From NCBI GenBank assembly GCA_035254305.1, contig DATFAS010000111.1:1-5837 (forward strand): a stretch of DNA of 5,837 nucleotides. The letters are read 5' to 3'. Origin of the DNA: DATFAS01 sp035254305 (GTDB lineage Bacteria > Bacillota > Bacilli > Aneurinibacillales > RAOX-1). Positions within the stretch are counted from its first letter, which is position 1; each line of letters begins with the position of its first letter. Shown here piece after piece: positions 1 to 5,731 of this stretch. The translations under genes were made by a program, and so were the position numbers. The notes under the pieces were generated by a model that was given only the letters and a program-made list of their open reading frames with translations, made no database searches and was not told the origin of the DNA.

Positions 1-35
1 ACAAACCTCTACTCGATATTTCTGAGCAAATTCCC

Positions 36-68
36 CTCCTTATCCAAACATAAGGAGATACTTTTTTT
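36..68 (+). terminator. Probable intrinsic terminator of an upstream gene
   Basis: A 7-bp perfect stem (CTCCTTA at 36-42 pairing with TAAGGAG at 51-57) with an 8-nt loop is followed, after ATAC, by seven T residues at 62-68. This is the shape of a rho-independent terminator, although the stem is short and only moderately GC-rich. It would end a + strand gene lying left of the window. Short frames that enter at the left edge stop at 22-24, 51-53 and 73-75, and none can be recognised. The T-tract runs into the -35 box of the next promoter, so termination and re-initiation are tightly packed here. Confidence 0.5.
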
Positions 69-96
69 GAAGTAATTATATAGACCGGTCTATTAA
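67..96 (+). promoter_or_regulatory. SigA-type promoter of the nitroreductase-efflux operon
   Basis: A -35-like TTGAAG (67-72) and a -10-like TATTAA (91-96) are separated by 18 bp. Each box departs only modestly from the housekeeping consensus. Transcription would start near 103 and give a leader of about 26 nt with a GGAG ribosome binding site at 113-116. The spacer contains the palindrome at 80-93, which fits repression by blocking RNA polymerase. Confidence 0.55.
80..93. promoter_or_regulatory. Palindromic operator, TetR-family type
   Basis: ATAGACCGGTCTAT is a perfect 14-bp palindrome centred between 86 and 87, flanked by AT-rich DNA with partial symmetry. The TAGACCGGTCTA core is the kind of site bound by TetR/AcrR-family repressors of efflux and detoxification genes; from memory it resembles the LmrA/QdoR boxes of Bacillus, which I cannot check here. 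It sits inside the promoter spacer and overlaps the -10 box. The cognate repressor gene is not in the window. The palindrome is seen directly; the regulator family is inferred. Confidence 0.7.
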
Positions 97-128
97 TTAA
101 GGATTTAGAATTGGAGTAGAAAATAGGT

Positions 129-707
129 ATGGAGTGTCGGAATGTATATACGAGCAGAAGAAGTATAAGAAAATTTCAACCTGGTATTCCTATATCAAGT
201 ATTATCATTGAAAACCTTTTGGAAGTTGCTGCTTCTGCTCCTTCTTCATGGAATTTCCAACCGTGGAGATTCCTTGTGATTCAGGATCAAACGAGTAAAG
301 AGAAATTGTATCCGATCGTCTATCAACAACCACAAGTGATTGAATGTTCAACTGTAGTAGTTTTTTTAGGAGATCTTGATGTGGGTGCACATGCCGACAA
401 GCTTCAGAAGCTTTCAGAAGATCAAGGGACATTGTCAAAACTTGATATACCTTATTCCGAAGAAGCCTATGTGGAACATGCACTCCGTGATACATCTTTT
501 GCGCTCATGCAATTTATGCTTGCAGCTCGTGAGAGGGGGTTGGACACTTGTTTACTTCACTTTGACAAACCGTTGTTGATGAAATGTTTAAATCTATCTG
601 ACCAATACCTTCCAGTAGCAATCGCAACTATAGGGTATGCGGCTCAAGCACCCAAACCAAAGCTAAGGTTTTCCATTAACGAATTGATTCATTATAAATC
701 CTTTTAA
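129..707 (+). CDS. Nitroreductase-family FMN oxidoreductase
   Basis: This 192-residue cytoplasmic flavoprotein belongs to the nitroreductase (NfsA/NfnB-like) superfamily, whose members use FMN and NAD(P)H to reduce nitroaromatics, quinones or related electrophiles. The N-terminal SRRSIRKF motif (residues 9-16) matches the Arg-Arg-Ser FMN-phosphate contact region. APSSWNFQPW (37-46) is the conserved segment near the flavin. RERGLDTC followed by FDKPLL and the IATIGYA segment near the C-terminus are the usual second half of the fold, and the ending RFSINELIHYKSF resembles the conserved tail. The length is slightly short of the usual 200-220 residues, but the frame is intact. A GGAG site at 113-116 lies 12 nt before the ATG, a somewhat long spacing. 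It is first in an operon with an efflux pair (next ATG 34 bp downstream, no terminator between), under a TetR-type operator. The substrate is unknown; a role in xenobiotic or quinone defence is inferred. Confidence 0.9.
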   Translation: MECRNVYTSRRSIRKFQPGIPISSIIIENLLEVAASAPSSWNFQPWRFLVIQDQTSKEKLYPIVYQQPQVIECSTVVVFLGDLDVGAHADKLQKLSEDQGTLSKLDIPYSEEAYVEHALRDTSFALMQFMLAARERGLDTCLLHFDKPLLMKCLNLSDQYLPVAIATIGYAAQAPKPKLRFSINELIHYKSF

Positions 708-741
708 TTCTATATTATTTCATTTACGAAGGGGCCAAAAA

Positions 742-1926
742 ATGAAAAAAGTGATTGTAATTCCAATTGTGGCAGCCATTGTACTAACCAGTGGAGGTGT
801 TATGTTAGCAAGTAAAGGAACAGATGCTGTTACAGTGGCTGAAAAACAAAAAGGAAGCATTTTGACAGCAGAACAAGTGAATATCTCATTCCAACAGGTC
901 GGAGGCAAGGTTCAACAGATCTTGGTCCAAGAAGAACAACGAGTAAAAAAAGGGGATATCCTCATGGTTTTAGACTCGACAGATATTGACTTGCAGATCG
1001 ACAAGGCAAAAACAGAGATTGCCCAGTTAGATTTACAAATTAAACAAACGGACGACTCGATCCAACTCGGTTATAAAAAAGTAGGTACACAAGAAAAACA
1101 AGCGACACTTGATATTCAAACGGCAGAGGTTTCACAGAAACAAGTCTTAGACGGACCTCGAAGCGAAGATATACATAAACAGGAATTAGCTGTCCAAGCA
1201 GCGCGTGAGAGCTATGATAATGCCAAACTAACATATGATCGAGCCAAGCAATTGTTCGAATCAGGTGGTGCTCCACAAGCTACTTTAGATAGTGCTCAAA
1301 CAGCACTCACGCTAGCAGAAAATGCGATTAAACAGCAAGAAGATATCTTGAAAAAGATGATAAACGGTGCGACCAAGGAGGAAAAAGCACAGGCCAGTCT
1401 TGCAACCGATCGAGCTAAAACAGTGACACAGCAGCTAGATCAAGTAAAAGAAGAACTTGAGAACAACAAGATTAATATTTCATTACTTCAACAGAAAAAA
1501 GAAGCTGCTCAAGTTCAGTTAAAGACGCTAGAAGTTCAGAAGGAACGACTAACTTTAACTGCACCACAGGATGGAAAGATCTTAAAAGTCCTCCCGAAAG
1601 TGGGTGAAAATGTAGCCATAGGCGCACCTGTGATTACGCTTGAAACCGACCTCTTTTATTATGATTTATTTGTAAACGAAAAACAGGTGGCACACTTTAA
1701 AGTCGATGGAGAGATAAAAGGACATGTCATTGGTTTAAACCAAGAAATGACAGGAAAAACTCGCTTTATTACAGCTGCACCACAATTTACAAATTTACGA
1801 ATGAGCAGGGAAAAAGGTACGGCAGACCTCTCCTCCTTTCAGGTTCGTGTCTATGTACAAAAGATCGATTCCTTGTTACCAGGAATGACAATCGAGGTGA
1901 ATGTAGATGAAATCGCTACGCGATGA
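742..1926 (+). CDS. HlyD/YbhG-type membrane fusion (periplasmic adaptor-like) protein
   Basis: This 394-residue protein is anchored by one N-terminal membrane segment (about residues 4-24) with its bulk outside the cell. Residues about 52-80 (GGKVQQI, then VKKGDILMVLD) form the first half of a biotinyl-lipoyl-like domain. Residues about 82-270 are a long Gln/Lys/Glu/Ala-rich coiled-coil hairpin; LDGPRSEDI and a second, similar NGATKEEKAQA stretch are typical of the YbhG/YhiI group. TLTAPQDGKILKVLPKVGE (271-289) is the second lipoyl half, followed by a beta-barrel region and the PGMTIEVNV ending. Such proteins pair with ABC-2 or MFS exporters; in a Gram-positive host there is no outer-membrane partner, so it probably shapes an extracellular exit path or stabilises the permease. 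A strong AAGGGG site (729-734) lies 7 nt before the ATG. Its last 20 nt overlap the permease gene, implying translational coupling. The exported substrate is unknown. Confidence 0.9.
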   Translation: MKKVIVIPIVAAIVLTSGGVMLASKGTDAVTVAEKQKGSILTAEQVNISFQQVGGKVQQILVQEEQRVKKGDILMVLDSTDIDLQIDKAKTEIAQLDLQIKQTDDSIQLGYKKVGTQEKQATLDIQTAEVSQKQVLDGPRSEDIHKQELAVQAARESYDNAKLTYDRAKQLFESGGAPQATLDSAQTALTLAENAIKQQEDILKKMINGATKEEKAQASLATDRAKTVTQQLDQVKEELENNKINISLLQQKKEAAQVQLKTLEVQKERLTLTAPQDGKILKVLPKVGENVAIGAPVITLETDLFYYDLFVNEKQVAHFKVDGEIKGHVIGLNQEMTGKTRFITAAPQFTNLRMSREKGTADLSSFQVRVYVQKIDSLLPGMTIEVNVDEIATR

Positions 1927-3100
1927 ATTTCATTTTATGCTGACTGGTACGAAATACTATATCGTGGCATTGATCGTTCCTGTTATCGTTGTACTGTTCT
2001 TTGGTCAATTTTTTGTAAACAATCAGATTAATGAAGGAAAGGTAGTTGTCATCGATCTCGATCACTCAGAGTATAGTCGACAACTTACGAACCACCTAAA
2101 CGAATCCCAATACCTCAGTGTTGAAGCTGTAATAAATCACCAAGTTGACATCGAGAAATTATTTTTCCATGACCAATATCTTGCTGTGATTTCATTACCG
2201 CAAGGACTTGAAGCGAACCACTTGAGAGCATTACCGAGTAACATTGGTCTTTATATCGATAATTCCAACTTTGCTGCAGCCACTAATTTGCGAACAGCCA
2301 TCACAGAGATTATGATGGGAGAAAATCTGTCAGTATCCATCCCCCACCTCCAAGCTTTAGGAGTAAGTGGTGACCCGGTAACGGGAATCCTCTCTAATCT
2401 AACGGTACAGCAGCGCATTTTATTTAATCCAACAGGAACTTACAACATGACGATGGTCATGGGATTTTTGATGTTATATTCCACAATCTTTTATTGTTTT
2501 GCTATATTGCCGATTATTCCTCGTTTACGTGTACAACACAAGATCCAAGCTGAACTGCTGGAAAGTCATCCTTTTGGGATTGTCAGCCGCATCCTTCCCT
2601 ATGCGATCCTTGCCGCAATCGGTCTGTATTTTGCTTTCGGACTATTAAAGATATTTGGCGGATTCCGTTTCGAAGGAAATGCTCTAGTATTTTTGCTGCC
2701 AACACTGTTATATACATTAGGACTTGGCGTGATGTGCATGTGGGCCAGCTGGAAAGCCCCGCATCCAGGGGCTGCAATGGGAATGATGATGTTTATCGTT
2801 ATTCCTGGGTTTCTTACTAGTAACCTAACGTTACCCGTAGCTCTTTTGCCAGAATGGGCGAAAATAATGAGTAATGCTTTTCCTATGGTTTGGTATATGC
2901 GGATAGTTAGAAACTATGGTTTTCGTGGAGCAGAGTTCTCTGATATGTCGTGGGAAATTGGAGGGTTCTTGATATTGATTGGGATCTTTTTACTTCTTCT
3001 ATTTATCCGCCTATTTACGGAAAGAAGCCATATCATGAAATCTCCTAAACAAAATACTCCCCCCGCCTCCCCAGAGATGGTGTTAGGTGGATCACATTAA
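1907..3100 (+). CDS. ABC-2-type transporter permease (COG0842-like)
   Basis: This 397-residue membrane protein has the ABC-2 permease layout: a membrane helix at about 17-36, a large extracellular domain (about 37-178), then about five helices in 180-203, 226-250, 256-281, 287-310 and 350-370. The FNPTGTYNMTMVMGF stretch entering the second helix, and the PEWAKIMSNAFPMVWYMRIVRN segment before the last helix, are characteristic of this family. The start is ATG 1907, supported by GAGGTGA at 1894-1900, 6 nt upstream and inside the fusion-protein gene, so translation is coupled. The cytoplasmic C-terminal tail (about 372-397) is Pro/Ser-rich. No nucleotide-binding protein is encoded nearby, although this type normally works with an ATPase and often with a second permease. 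It could recruit an ATPase encoded elsewhere, or belong to an ATP-independent branch; the sequence does not decide this. Probable role: export of a small toxic molecule. Confidence 0.87.
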   Translation: MKSLRDEFHFMLTGTKYYIVALIVPVIVVLFFGQFFVNNQINEGKVVVIDLDHSEYSRQLTNHLNESQYLSVEAVINHQVDIEKLFFHDQYLAVISLPQGLEANHLRALPSNIGLYIDNSNFAAATNLRTAITEIMMGENLSVSIPHLQALGVSGDPVTGILSNLTVQQRILFNPTGTYNMTMVMGFLMLYSTIFYCFAILPIIPRLRVQHKIQAELLESHPFGIVSRILPYAILAAIGLYFAFGLLKIFGGFRFEGNALVFLLPTLLYTLGLGVMCMWASWKAPHPGAAMGMMMFIVIPGFLTSNLTLPVALLPEWAKIMSNAFPMVWYMRIVRNYGFRGAEFSDMSWEIGGFLILIGIFLLLLFIRLFTERSHIMKSPKQNTPPASPEMVLGGSH

Positions 3101-3141
3101 AACTGTTAAATGAATACATGGTCATAGGAATCGCAATGTGA
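3085..3141 (+). pseudogene. Possible stump of a second permease gene
   Basis: Overlapping the permease stop codon, another frame reads RWITLKLLNEYMVIGIAM and then TGA (3139-3141). This resembles the N-terminus of an inner-membrane permease (a short basic/amphipathic helix leading into a hydrophobic stretch), and it lies exactly where the second permease of an HlyD-permease-permease operon would begin. No ATG, GTG or TTG stands at its head in this frame; the codon before AGG is GTT. It may be what remains after a deletion of the gene body. The reading is short, so chance is a serious alternative. Confidence 0.25.
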
Positions 3142-3171
3142 ACGGGAGATAGGGAAATCTTGATTTAATAT

Positions 3172-3213
3172 ATTAGGAAGTTAGGGAAATCGCGTCTTCC
3201 CTAACTTCTTAAT
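3172..3213 (+). terminator. Hairpin terminator at the end of the efflux operon
   Basis: Arms at 3172-3188 and 3197-3213 pair over 17 bp with a single G-T wobble (3176/3209), around an 8-nt loop (3189-3196). The core GAAGTTAGGGAA pairs perfectly with TTCCCTAACTTC. The downstream sequence is T-rich (for example TCTTTTCGTTATTTTTT up to about 3238) but has no immediate run of T, so release may be less sharp than at a textbook site. It lies 72 bp after the permease stop codon and separates the operon from the leftward-reading genes; the long symmetric stem could serve both strands. Confidence 0.7.
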
Positions 3214-3281
3214 ACTTCTATCTTTTCGTTATTTTTTGTACATAGAGATTACCTCCCCCTTGAATAAACACCCTTCCTTAA

Positions 3282-3458
3282 TTAGATACATATATGATAC
3301 AAGGGGATGCTGCTGTCTACATTAAAGTCTTCTAAAGCTTTTAGAACTGTGGGTTGTTTTTGTTTTTCAAAGTCCAAATGCTGTTTCAAGTTATGGCGGG
3401 GCTTTGCTAGATGATTTGCCGTTGGAGAGTAATAATGAAATCCTATGAGGAAATGAAC
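3282..3458 (-). pseudogene. Possible gene remnant (58 open codons, no start)
   Basis: The minus strand is open from just after a TAA (3459-3461) to a TAA at 3282-3284, with protein-like composition: GFHYYSPTANHLAKPRHN, then LKQHLDFEKQKQPTVLKALE, then DFNVDSSIPLYHICI. It contains no ATG, and I see no ribosome binding site feeding it. The charged helical segment and the ending look like the C-terminal part of a real protein, perhaps a transposase tail, but I do not recognise the family. The rest of the 3214-3540 gap holds nothing else I can support. Confidence 0.3.
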
Positions 3459-3540
3459 TTAAATTTAGGAATCATGGGGAATCTATTAAATGTTCCTTTA
3501 AATCACCTGCAATTTAAAACAAGAATGATAGAAGCCATAG

Positions 3541-3807
3541 CTAATTTTTATATACATCACCACGAGGCCCAATACCCAAAACAAGAATAACCAAATCTCC
3601 ATTCACTATTCGGTATAGCAATCGAAAATCACCAAACTTTACCCTATAGTCGTCATAATCACACCCTGGCATCCGCTTAACATACGGAAGGGCATAGGGA
3701 TCAGCTTGTAACTTAGTAAGTATCTTATCGATTTGCTTTCTTCGTTTAATATCCAACCTGCGATAATACTTTGCCGCATCTTTTGATCAGATCACCCTAT
3801 ACTTCAC
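3541..3807 (-). pseudogene. RelE/ParE-superfamily toxin gene with nonsense codon at position 7
   Basis: Read from GTG (3805-3807), which follows GGGAGG (3817-3822) at 9 nt, the frame encodes 88 codons: VKYRVI, then TGA (3787-3789), then SKDAAKYYRRLDIKRRKQID and onward. RelE/ParE toxins normally begin with a strand ending in Trp-Ser-(Lys)-(Asp/Glu)-Ala, so the TGA stands where TGG (Trp) is expected. The rest is intact and typical: a helical region, DYRVKFGDFRLLYRI in the central strands, and LVLGIGPRGDVY near the C-terminus, matching the family's usual GHRREVY-like catalytic end. The family acts as an mRNA interferase or gyrase poison; which one applies here is not decidable. An internal TTG (3754-3756) could start a 71-residue product lacking the first strand and part of helix 1, but it has no clear RBS. 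The gene lies 18 bp after the antitoxin stop. It is most likely inactive, unless the base is a sequencing error. Confidence 0.82.
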
Positions 3808-3825
3808 CCTTGATTTCCTCCCAGT

Positions 3826-4038
3826 CTATACACTCCTTTTGCTCATATTCGCACATAGCCTTCTCGCTAAGCTTTTTTCATTCTCTGTCATAGGTACATC
3901 GTCATACTGAATAACCATCCCATCGATTAAAGCAATTTCGCCATTGATCAGCCTATTTAATAAATCATATGCCGATTGATTATACCGATCCTCTAATGAA
4001 TCAATTAGCCTGTGAAGATCCTCTTTCCGAACAATCAT
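3826..4038 (-). CDS. Probable antitoxin of the RelE/ParE-type module
   Basis: This small acidic/helical protein of 70 residues begins MIVRKEDLHRLIDSLEDRYN. The start at 4036-4038 is chosen because GAGG (4047-4050) lies 8 nt upstream; an in-frame ATG farther out (to 4092) has no ribosome binding site. The N-terminal half (residues 1-32) is helical and resembles small Bacillales antitoxins that open with RKEDLHRLID. The C-terminal part, with DDVPMTENEKSLARR, is the likely disordered toxin-wrapping tail. It would neutralise the toxin and probably repress its own promoter. It lies immediately upstream of the toxin on the same transcript, the usual order. The frame is intact even though its partner carries a nonsense codon. 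Assignment rests mainly on size and position. Confidence 0.72.
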   Translation of the reverse strand: MIVRKEDLHRLIDSLEDRYNQSAYDLLNRLINGEIALIDGMVIQYDDVPMTENEKSLARRLCANMSKRSV

Positions 4039-4069
4039 TATCGTTACCTCACTCATCATTTTTATATAT

Positions 4070-4098
4070 ATTTTAGCATAGGAAGTAAACAACCAGAA
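4070..4098 (-). promoter_or_regulatory. Candidate promoter of the antitoxin-toxin pair
   Basis: On the minus strand, TATGCTAAAAT (4080-4070) contains an extended -10 element: TG (4078-4077), one base, then TAAAAT (4075-4070). A weak -35-like TTCTGG (4098-4093) sits 17 bp upstream. An AT-only stretch follows before the antitoxin RBS. The extended -10 could compensate for the poor -35. No clear operator palindrome is seen beyond the AT-rich TATATATA. Confidence 0.45.
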
Positions 4099-4141
4099 TC
4101 CCTACCAATGAAGGTCCGGATTATTAGTTGTTAACACTTTT

Positions 4142-4654
4142 CTAACGTTTAACTGAGATAGGTAACTGGCGAATGGCCTCACGATCTAAATTTTCGCAAT
4201 TAAAACGGAGATCAATATAACTCATTTTATATTTCCTCTCAAGTTCCCATGTCATTTGATTGATCATATATTGAATGGCTTTTAACACTGTACCTTCTTT
4301 CTTATCTATAAAGCTAAACTTTAAACGTATATAATCCTTCTGGGCGGAGAAAAATTGAGGATATTTTTCTTGGCAACTTTTTATGATGCTTAGAAAACGG
4401 ATATTTTGTTCTCTTAATTCGTATAAAGCAGACTTAAAAAATCTCCATTCTATATTTCCTACATTATCGCTGCTAAAATCAAGGTATTGGACAGTAGAAA
4501 GTACACCATTCGTATTTGCCAATTCTCTCGGAAAGAAGAACTGTACACATTGCGTATCCCTCCCAGCTGCAAATGGAATATTTAGTTTCATTTTCATCTT
4601 CCACATATCGTGTGAAATCTTCATCATCAAATAATCTGCATCGCTATAATCCAT
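4142..4654 (-). CDS. Hypothetical protein, 170 residues, unknown family
   Basis: This is an intact gene with a good ribosome binding site: AGGAG at 4663-4667, 8 nt before the ATG at 4652-4654. The product has no signal peptide or membrane helix and looks like a soluble mixed alpha/beta protein. Residues 1-40 carry a Met/Lys-rich amphipathic stretch (MMKISHDMWKMKMKLN). Around 66-100 there is a charged, aromatic segment (NIEWRFFKSALYELREQNIR). Residues 106-150 alternate strand-like (YIRLKFSFI) and helical (AIQYMINQMTWELERKY) segments, then YIDLRFNCENLDREAI. I recognise no catalytic motif or known domain. It lies upstream of the toxin-antitoxin pair on the same strand with a 103-bp gap, so it may be part of the same accessory cargo but probably has its own promoter (a TATAAA is present at 4683-4678 without a good -35). 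Confidence 0.75.
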   Translation of the reverse strand: MDYSDADYLMMKISHDMWKMKMKLNIPFAAGRDTQCVQFFFPRELANTNGVLSTVQYLDFSSDNVGNIEWRFFKSALYELREQNIRFLSIIKSCQEKYPQFFSAQKDYIRLKFSFIDKKEGTVLKAIQYMINQMTWELERKYKMSYIDLRFNCENLDREAIRQLPISVKR

Positions 4655-4830
4655 AGTTGGTACTCCTAACCATATGATTTATAACTCTAGTACAATAGAC
4701 GTGATTACGTAAATTTGCCAGGTACATTATACCACAAAAAATTAAAAACTTTTGTTTTAATCAGAATTGATAAAATAAATTACCTTGAAAGCTCTACCAT
4801 TGTGTTTGGAACACCTTTTGTTCTTAAACC

Positions 4831-4839
4831 TGGTATAAT
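4831..4839 (+). promoter_or_regulatory. Extended -10 promoter of the small coiled-coil gene
   Basis: TGGTATAAT contains a consensus -10 (TATAAT, 4834-4839) with an extended TG motif at 4831-4832. No convincing -35 is found at 16-18 bp. Transcription would begin near 4846, leaving a leader of about 28 nt. The hexamer TGGTAT occurs three times in 4831-4853 (at 4831, 4842 and 4848), which may be chance. Confidence 0.6.
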
Positions 4840-4873
4840 AGTGGTATTGGTATATAGAATGGGGGTAGCAATT

Positions 4874-5112
4874 ATGGAAGAAATACTAAAGCAAATTTTA
4901 ATTGAAATGAAGGAAATAAAGTCAAATATGGCAACAAAAGAAGATATTCACTTATTAAAAATATCTTTAGAATCTCATCATATAGAGAATATTCAAGCCG
5001 ATGATAAAATATTAAGTGAAGTGAAAAAATTCATGACCGCCTAGATTATCAGATTGGGAGAATTGCAAAAACAGAAGAATCTATTGAAATTCTCCAAAGA
5101 GATAAACAATAA
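4874..5112 (+). pseudogene. Small coiled-coil-type protein gene broken by a one-base frameshift
   Basis: Starting at ATG 4874 (GGGGG at 4861-4865, 8 nt upstream), the frame encodes MEEILKQILIEMKEIKSNMA and continues to a TAG at 5042-5044 (56 residues). The expected C-terminus continues in the -1 frame from 5035: DRLDYQIGRIAKTEESIEIL, then QRDKQ and TAA (5110-5112). Restoring one base near 5033-5034 (for example AAT for AT) joins the two as KKFNDRLDYQ and gives about 79 residues. Small Bacillales proteins of unknown function share the pattern: a MEE-ILKQI start, a NMATKED motif, HIENIQAD, then a D-RLD-Q-IAKTEE tail rich in coiled-coil heptads. I know no established function. A run of six A at 5024-5029 lies just before the break, so a replication slip or a sequencing error is possible. 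An upstream in-frame TTG (4715) has no RBS and is not used here. Confidence 0.75.
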
Positions 5113-5442
5113 AGGAAGTTCTCGAGTTCTCTGATCGATAACCGCAAATCTCCTCTTCACCTACGACAGGGATCTGAACCAATGTTATCCAAGAGGAAGA
5201 TATATTCCATCACTTCAGATGTAGAAACGGATCCTTAGTTGAACAAATGCTACGCGAAAGTTGCATAGTATACCAGAAAGGAGAATACCAAACGACAGCT
5301 GAACTCATAAGATCCTTGTCACCTAATGACTTTAAAGATGACCAAAAATAGGGTTATATGTCCTGAGCCTTTTAGGACGAAGCTGATTTCCCTCCGCAGT
5401 CCCCATTACACTCCTCAAGATACATTCGATTTTATTTCCTAG
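5113..5442. other. Gene-poor stretch with a short open frame (5178-5351, +)
   Basis: No complete gene is supported. The + strand is open from 5178 (after a TGA at 5175-5177) to a TAG at 5349-5351, with coding-like composition (for example SLVEQMLRESCIVYQ and YQTTAELIRSLSPNDFKDDQ). The only ATG (5247) gives 34 residues and has no ribosome binding site. A neighbouring frame just upstream also reads like protein (ANLLFTYDRDLNQCYPRG), which would fit a frameshifted remnant. The identity is unknown. Confidence 0.3.
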
Positions 5443-5646
5443 TTGTTCTTGGGAACAGAAGATTTTCTATCCATACCATTTTTACGTAAAGTTTACATTG
5501 GAGAGTTTGGTGAATATAAATGTATTTCCCGCATGAATTATTACCTGTTTGATATCAATATCGGATATCAAACAAGTAATAATTATATGGGCTTCAATGT
5601 GACCTTGACCTTGAATGACTCCTCAATTTTTCAAAGTCCCCGATAA
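5443..5646 (+). CDS. Doubtful short ORF, 67 codons, TTG start
   Basis: The frame is open from a TTG directly after a TAG (5440-5442) to a TAA (5644-5646). There is no ribosome binding site before the TTG, and the first ATG (5533-5535) falls late in the frame. Residues such as FLSIPFLRKVYIGEFGEYKC and NYYLFDINIGYQ do not match a family I know. The frame runs straight across the large inverted repeat at 5536-5584, and the opposite strand is also open over part of it. I regard it as probably non-coding or a remnant and list it only for completeness. Confidence 0.15.
   Translation: MFLGTEDFLSIPFLRKVYIGEFGEYKCISRMNYYLFDINIGYQTSNNYMGFNVTLTLNDSSIFQSPR
5536..5584. repeat. Large imperfect inverted repeat (21-nt arms, 7-nt loop)
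   Basis: The left arm is 5536-5556 and the right arm 5564-5584. The inner 11 bp (TGTTTGATATC / GATATCAAACA) are perfect; a single C/A mismatch (5545/5575) is followed by 9 more perfect base pairs (AATTATTAC / GTAATAATT). The loop is AATATCG. No T-tract follows on either strand, so a terminator is unlikely. It could be a regulator binding site, a recombination or mobile-element end, or a structured RNA element. No owner gene is evident. Confidence 0.8.
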
Positions 5647-5731
5647 ATCTCTAAGATAAGTTCATTTGATTCTTGGTATTCACTTGTGATGATCGCATTA
5701 GAGTGTATATTGTCCCACTAAGTTCCACGAT

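Noticed and set aside
3150..3191. 10-bp direct repeat TAGGGAAATC (3150-3159 and 3182-3191) as part of a repeat array
   Set aside because: There are only two copies, one of which is part of the terminator stem. No regular spacing or further units are present, so it is not CRISPR or an iteron array.
3307..3414. + strand 35-residue ORF (MLLSTLKSSKAF...)
   Set aside because: The AAGGGG directly abuts the ATG with no spacing, and the product reads like the antisense of the more protein-like minus-strand frame.
3541..3756. A 71-residue toxin starting at the TTG of 3754-3756 as the true gene
   Set aside because: It has no ribosome binding site and lacks the conserved N-terminal strand, while a GTG with a good RBS at 3805-3807 precedes the same frame and differs only by the TGA at codon 7.
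3787..3789. UGA recoded as Trp or selenocysteine in the toxin
   Set aside because: All other genes here use the standard code, with TGA serving as the stop of the fusion-protein gene, and no selenocysteine insertion hairpin or selenoprotein context is apparent. A nonsense mutation is simpler.
4039..4092. Longer antitoxin beginning MFTSYAKIYIK
   Set aside because: That start has no RBS and would cover the candidate extended -10 promoter. The internal ATG at 4038 has GAGG at 8 nt.
4383..4634. + strand 83-codon ORF opposite the 170-residue gene
   Set aside because: It lies antisense to a longer gene with a good RBS and has no RBS of its own or recognisable features.
4734..4755. ACAAAA/TTTTGT inverted repeat as a terminator or riboswitch
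   Set aside because: It is a 6-bp AT-rich stem with a 10-nt loop, too weak to support a function.
4715..4873. N-terminal extension of the small coiled-coil protein to the TTG at 4715
   Set aside because: It has no RBS, its composition is not protein-like, and it spans the TATAAT promoter at 4834-4839. The ATG at 4874 matches the family start.
5024..5044. Programmed -1 frameshift at the A6 run
   Set aside because: The run is GTG AAA AAA TTC in frame, which does not fit the standard slippery heptamer, and I see no strong stimulatory hairpin downstream. It is kept only as a remote alternative to a deletion.
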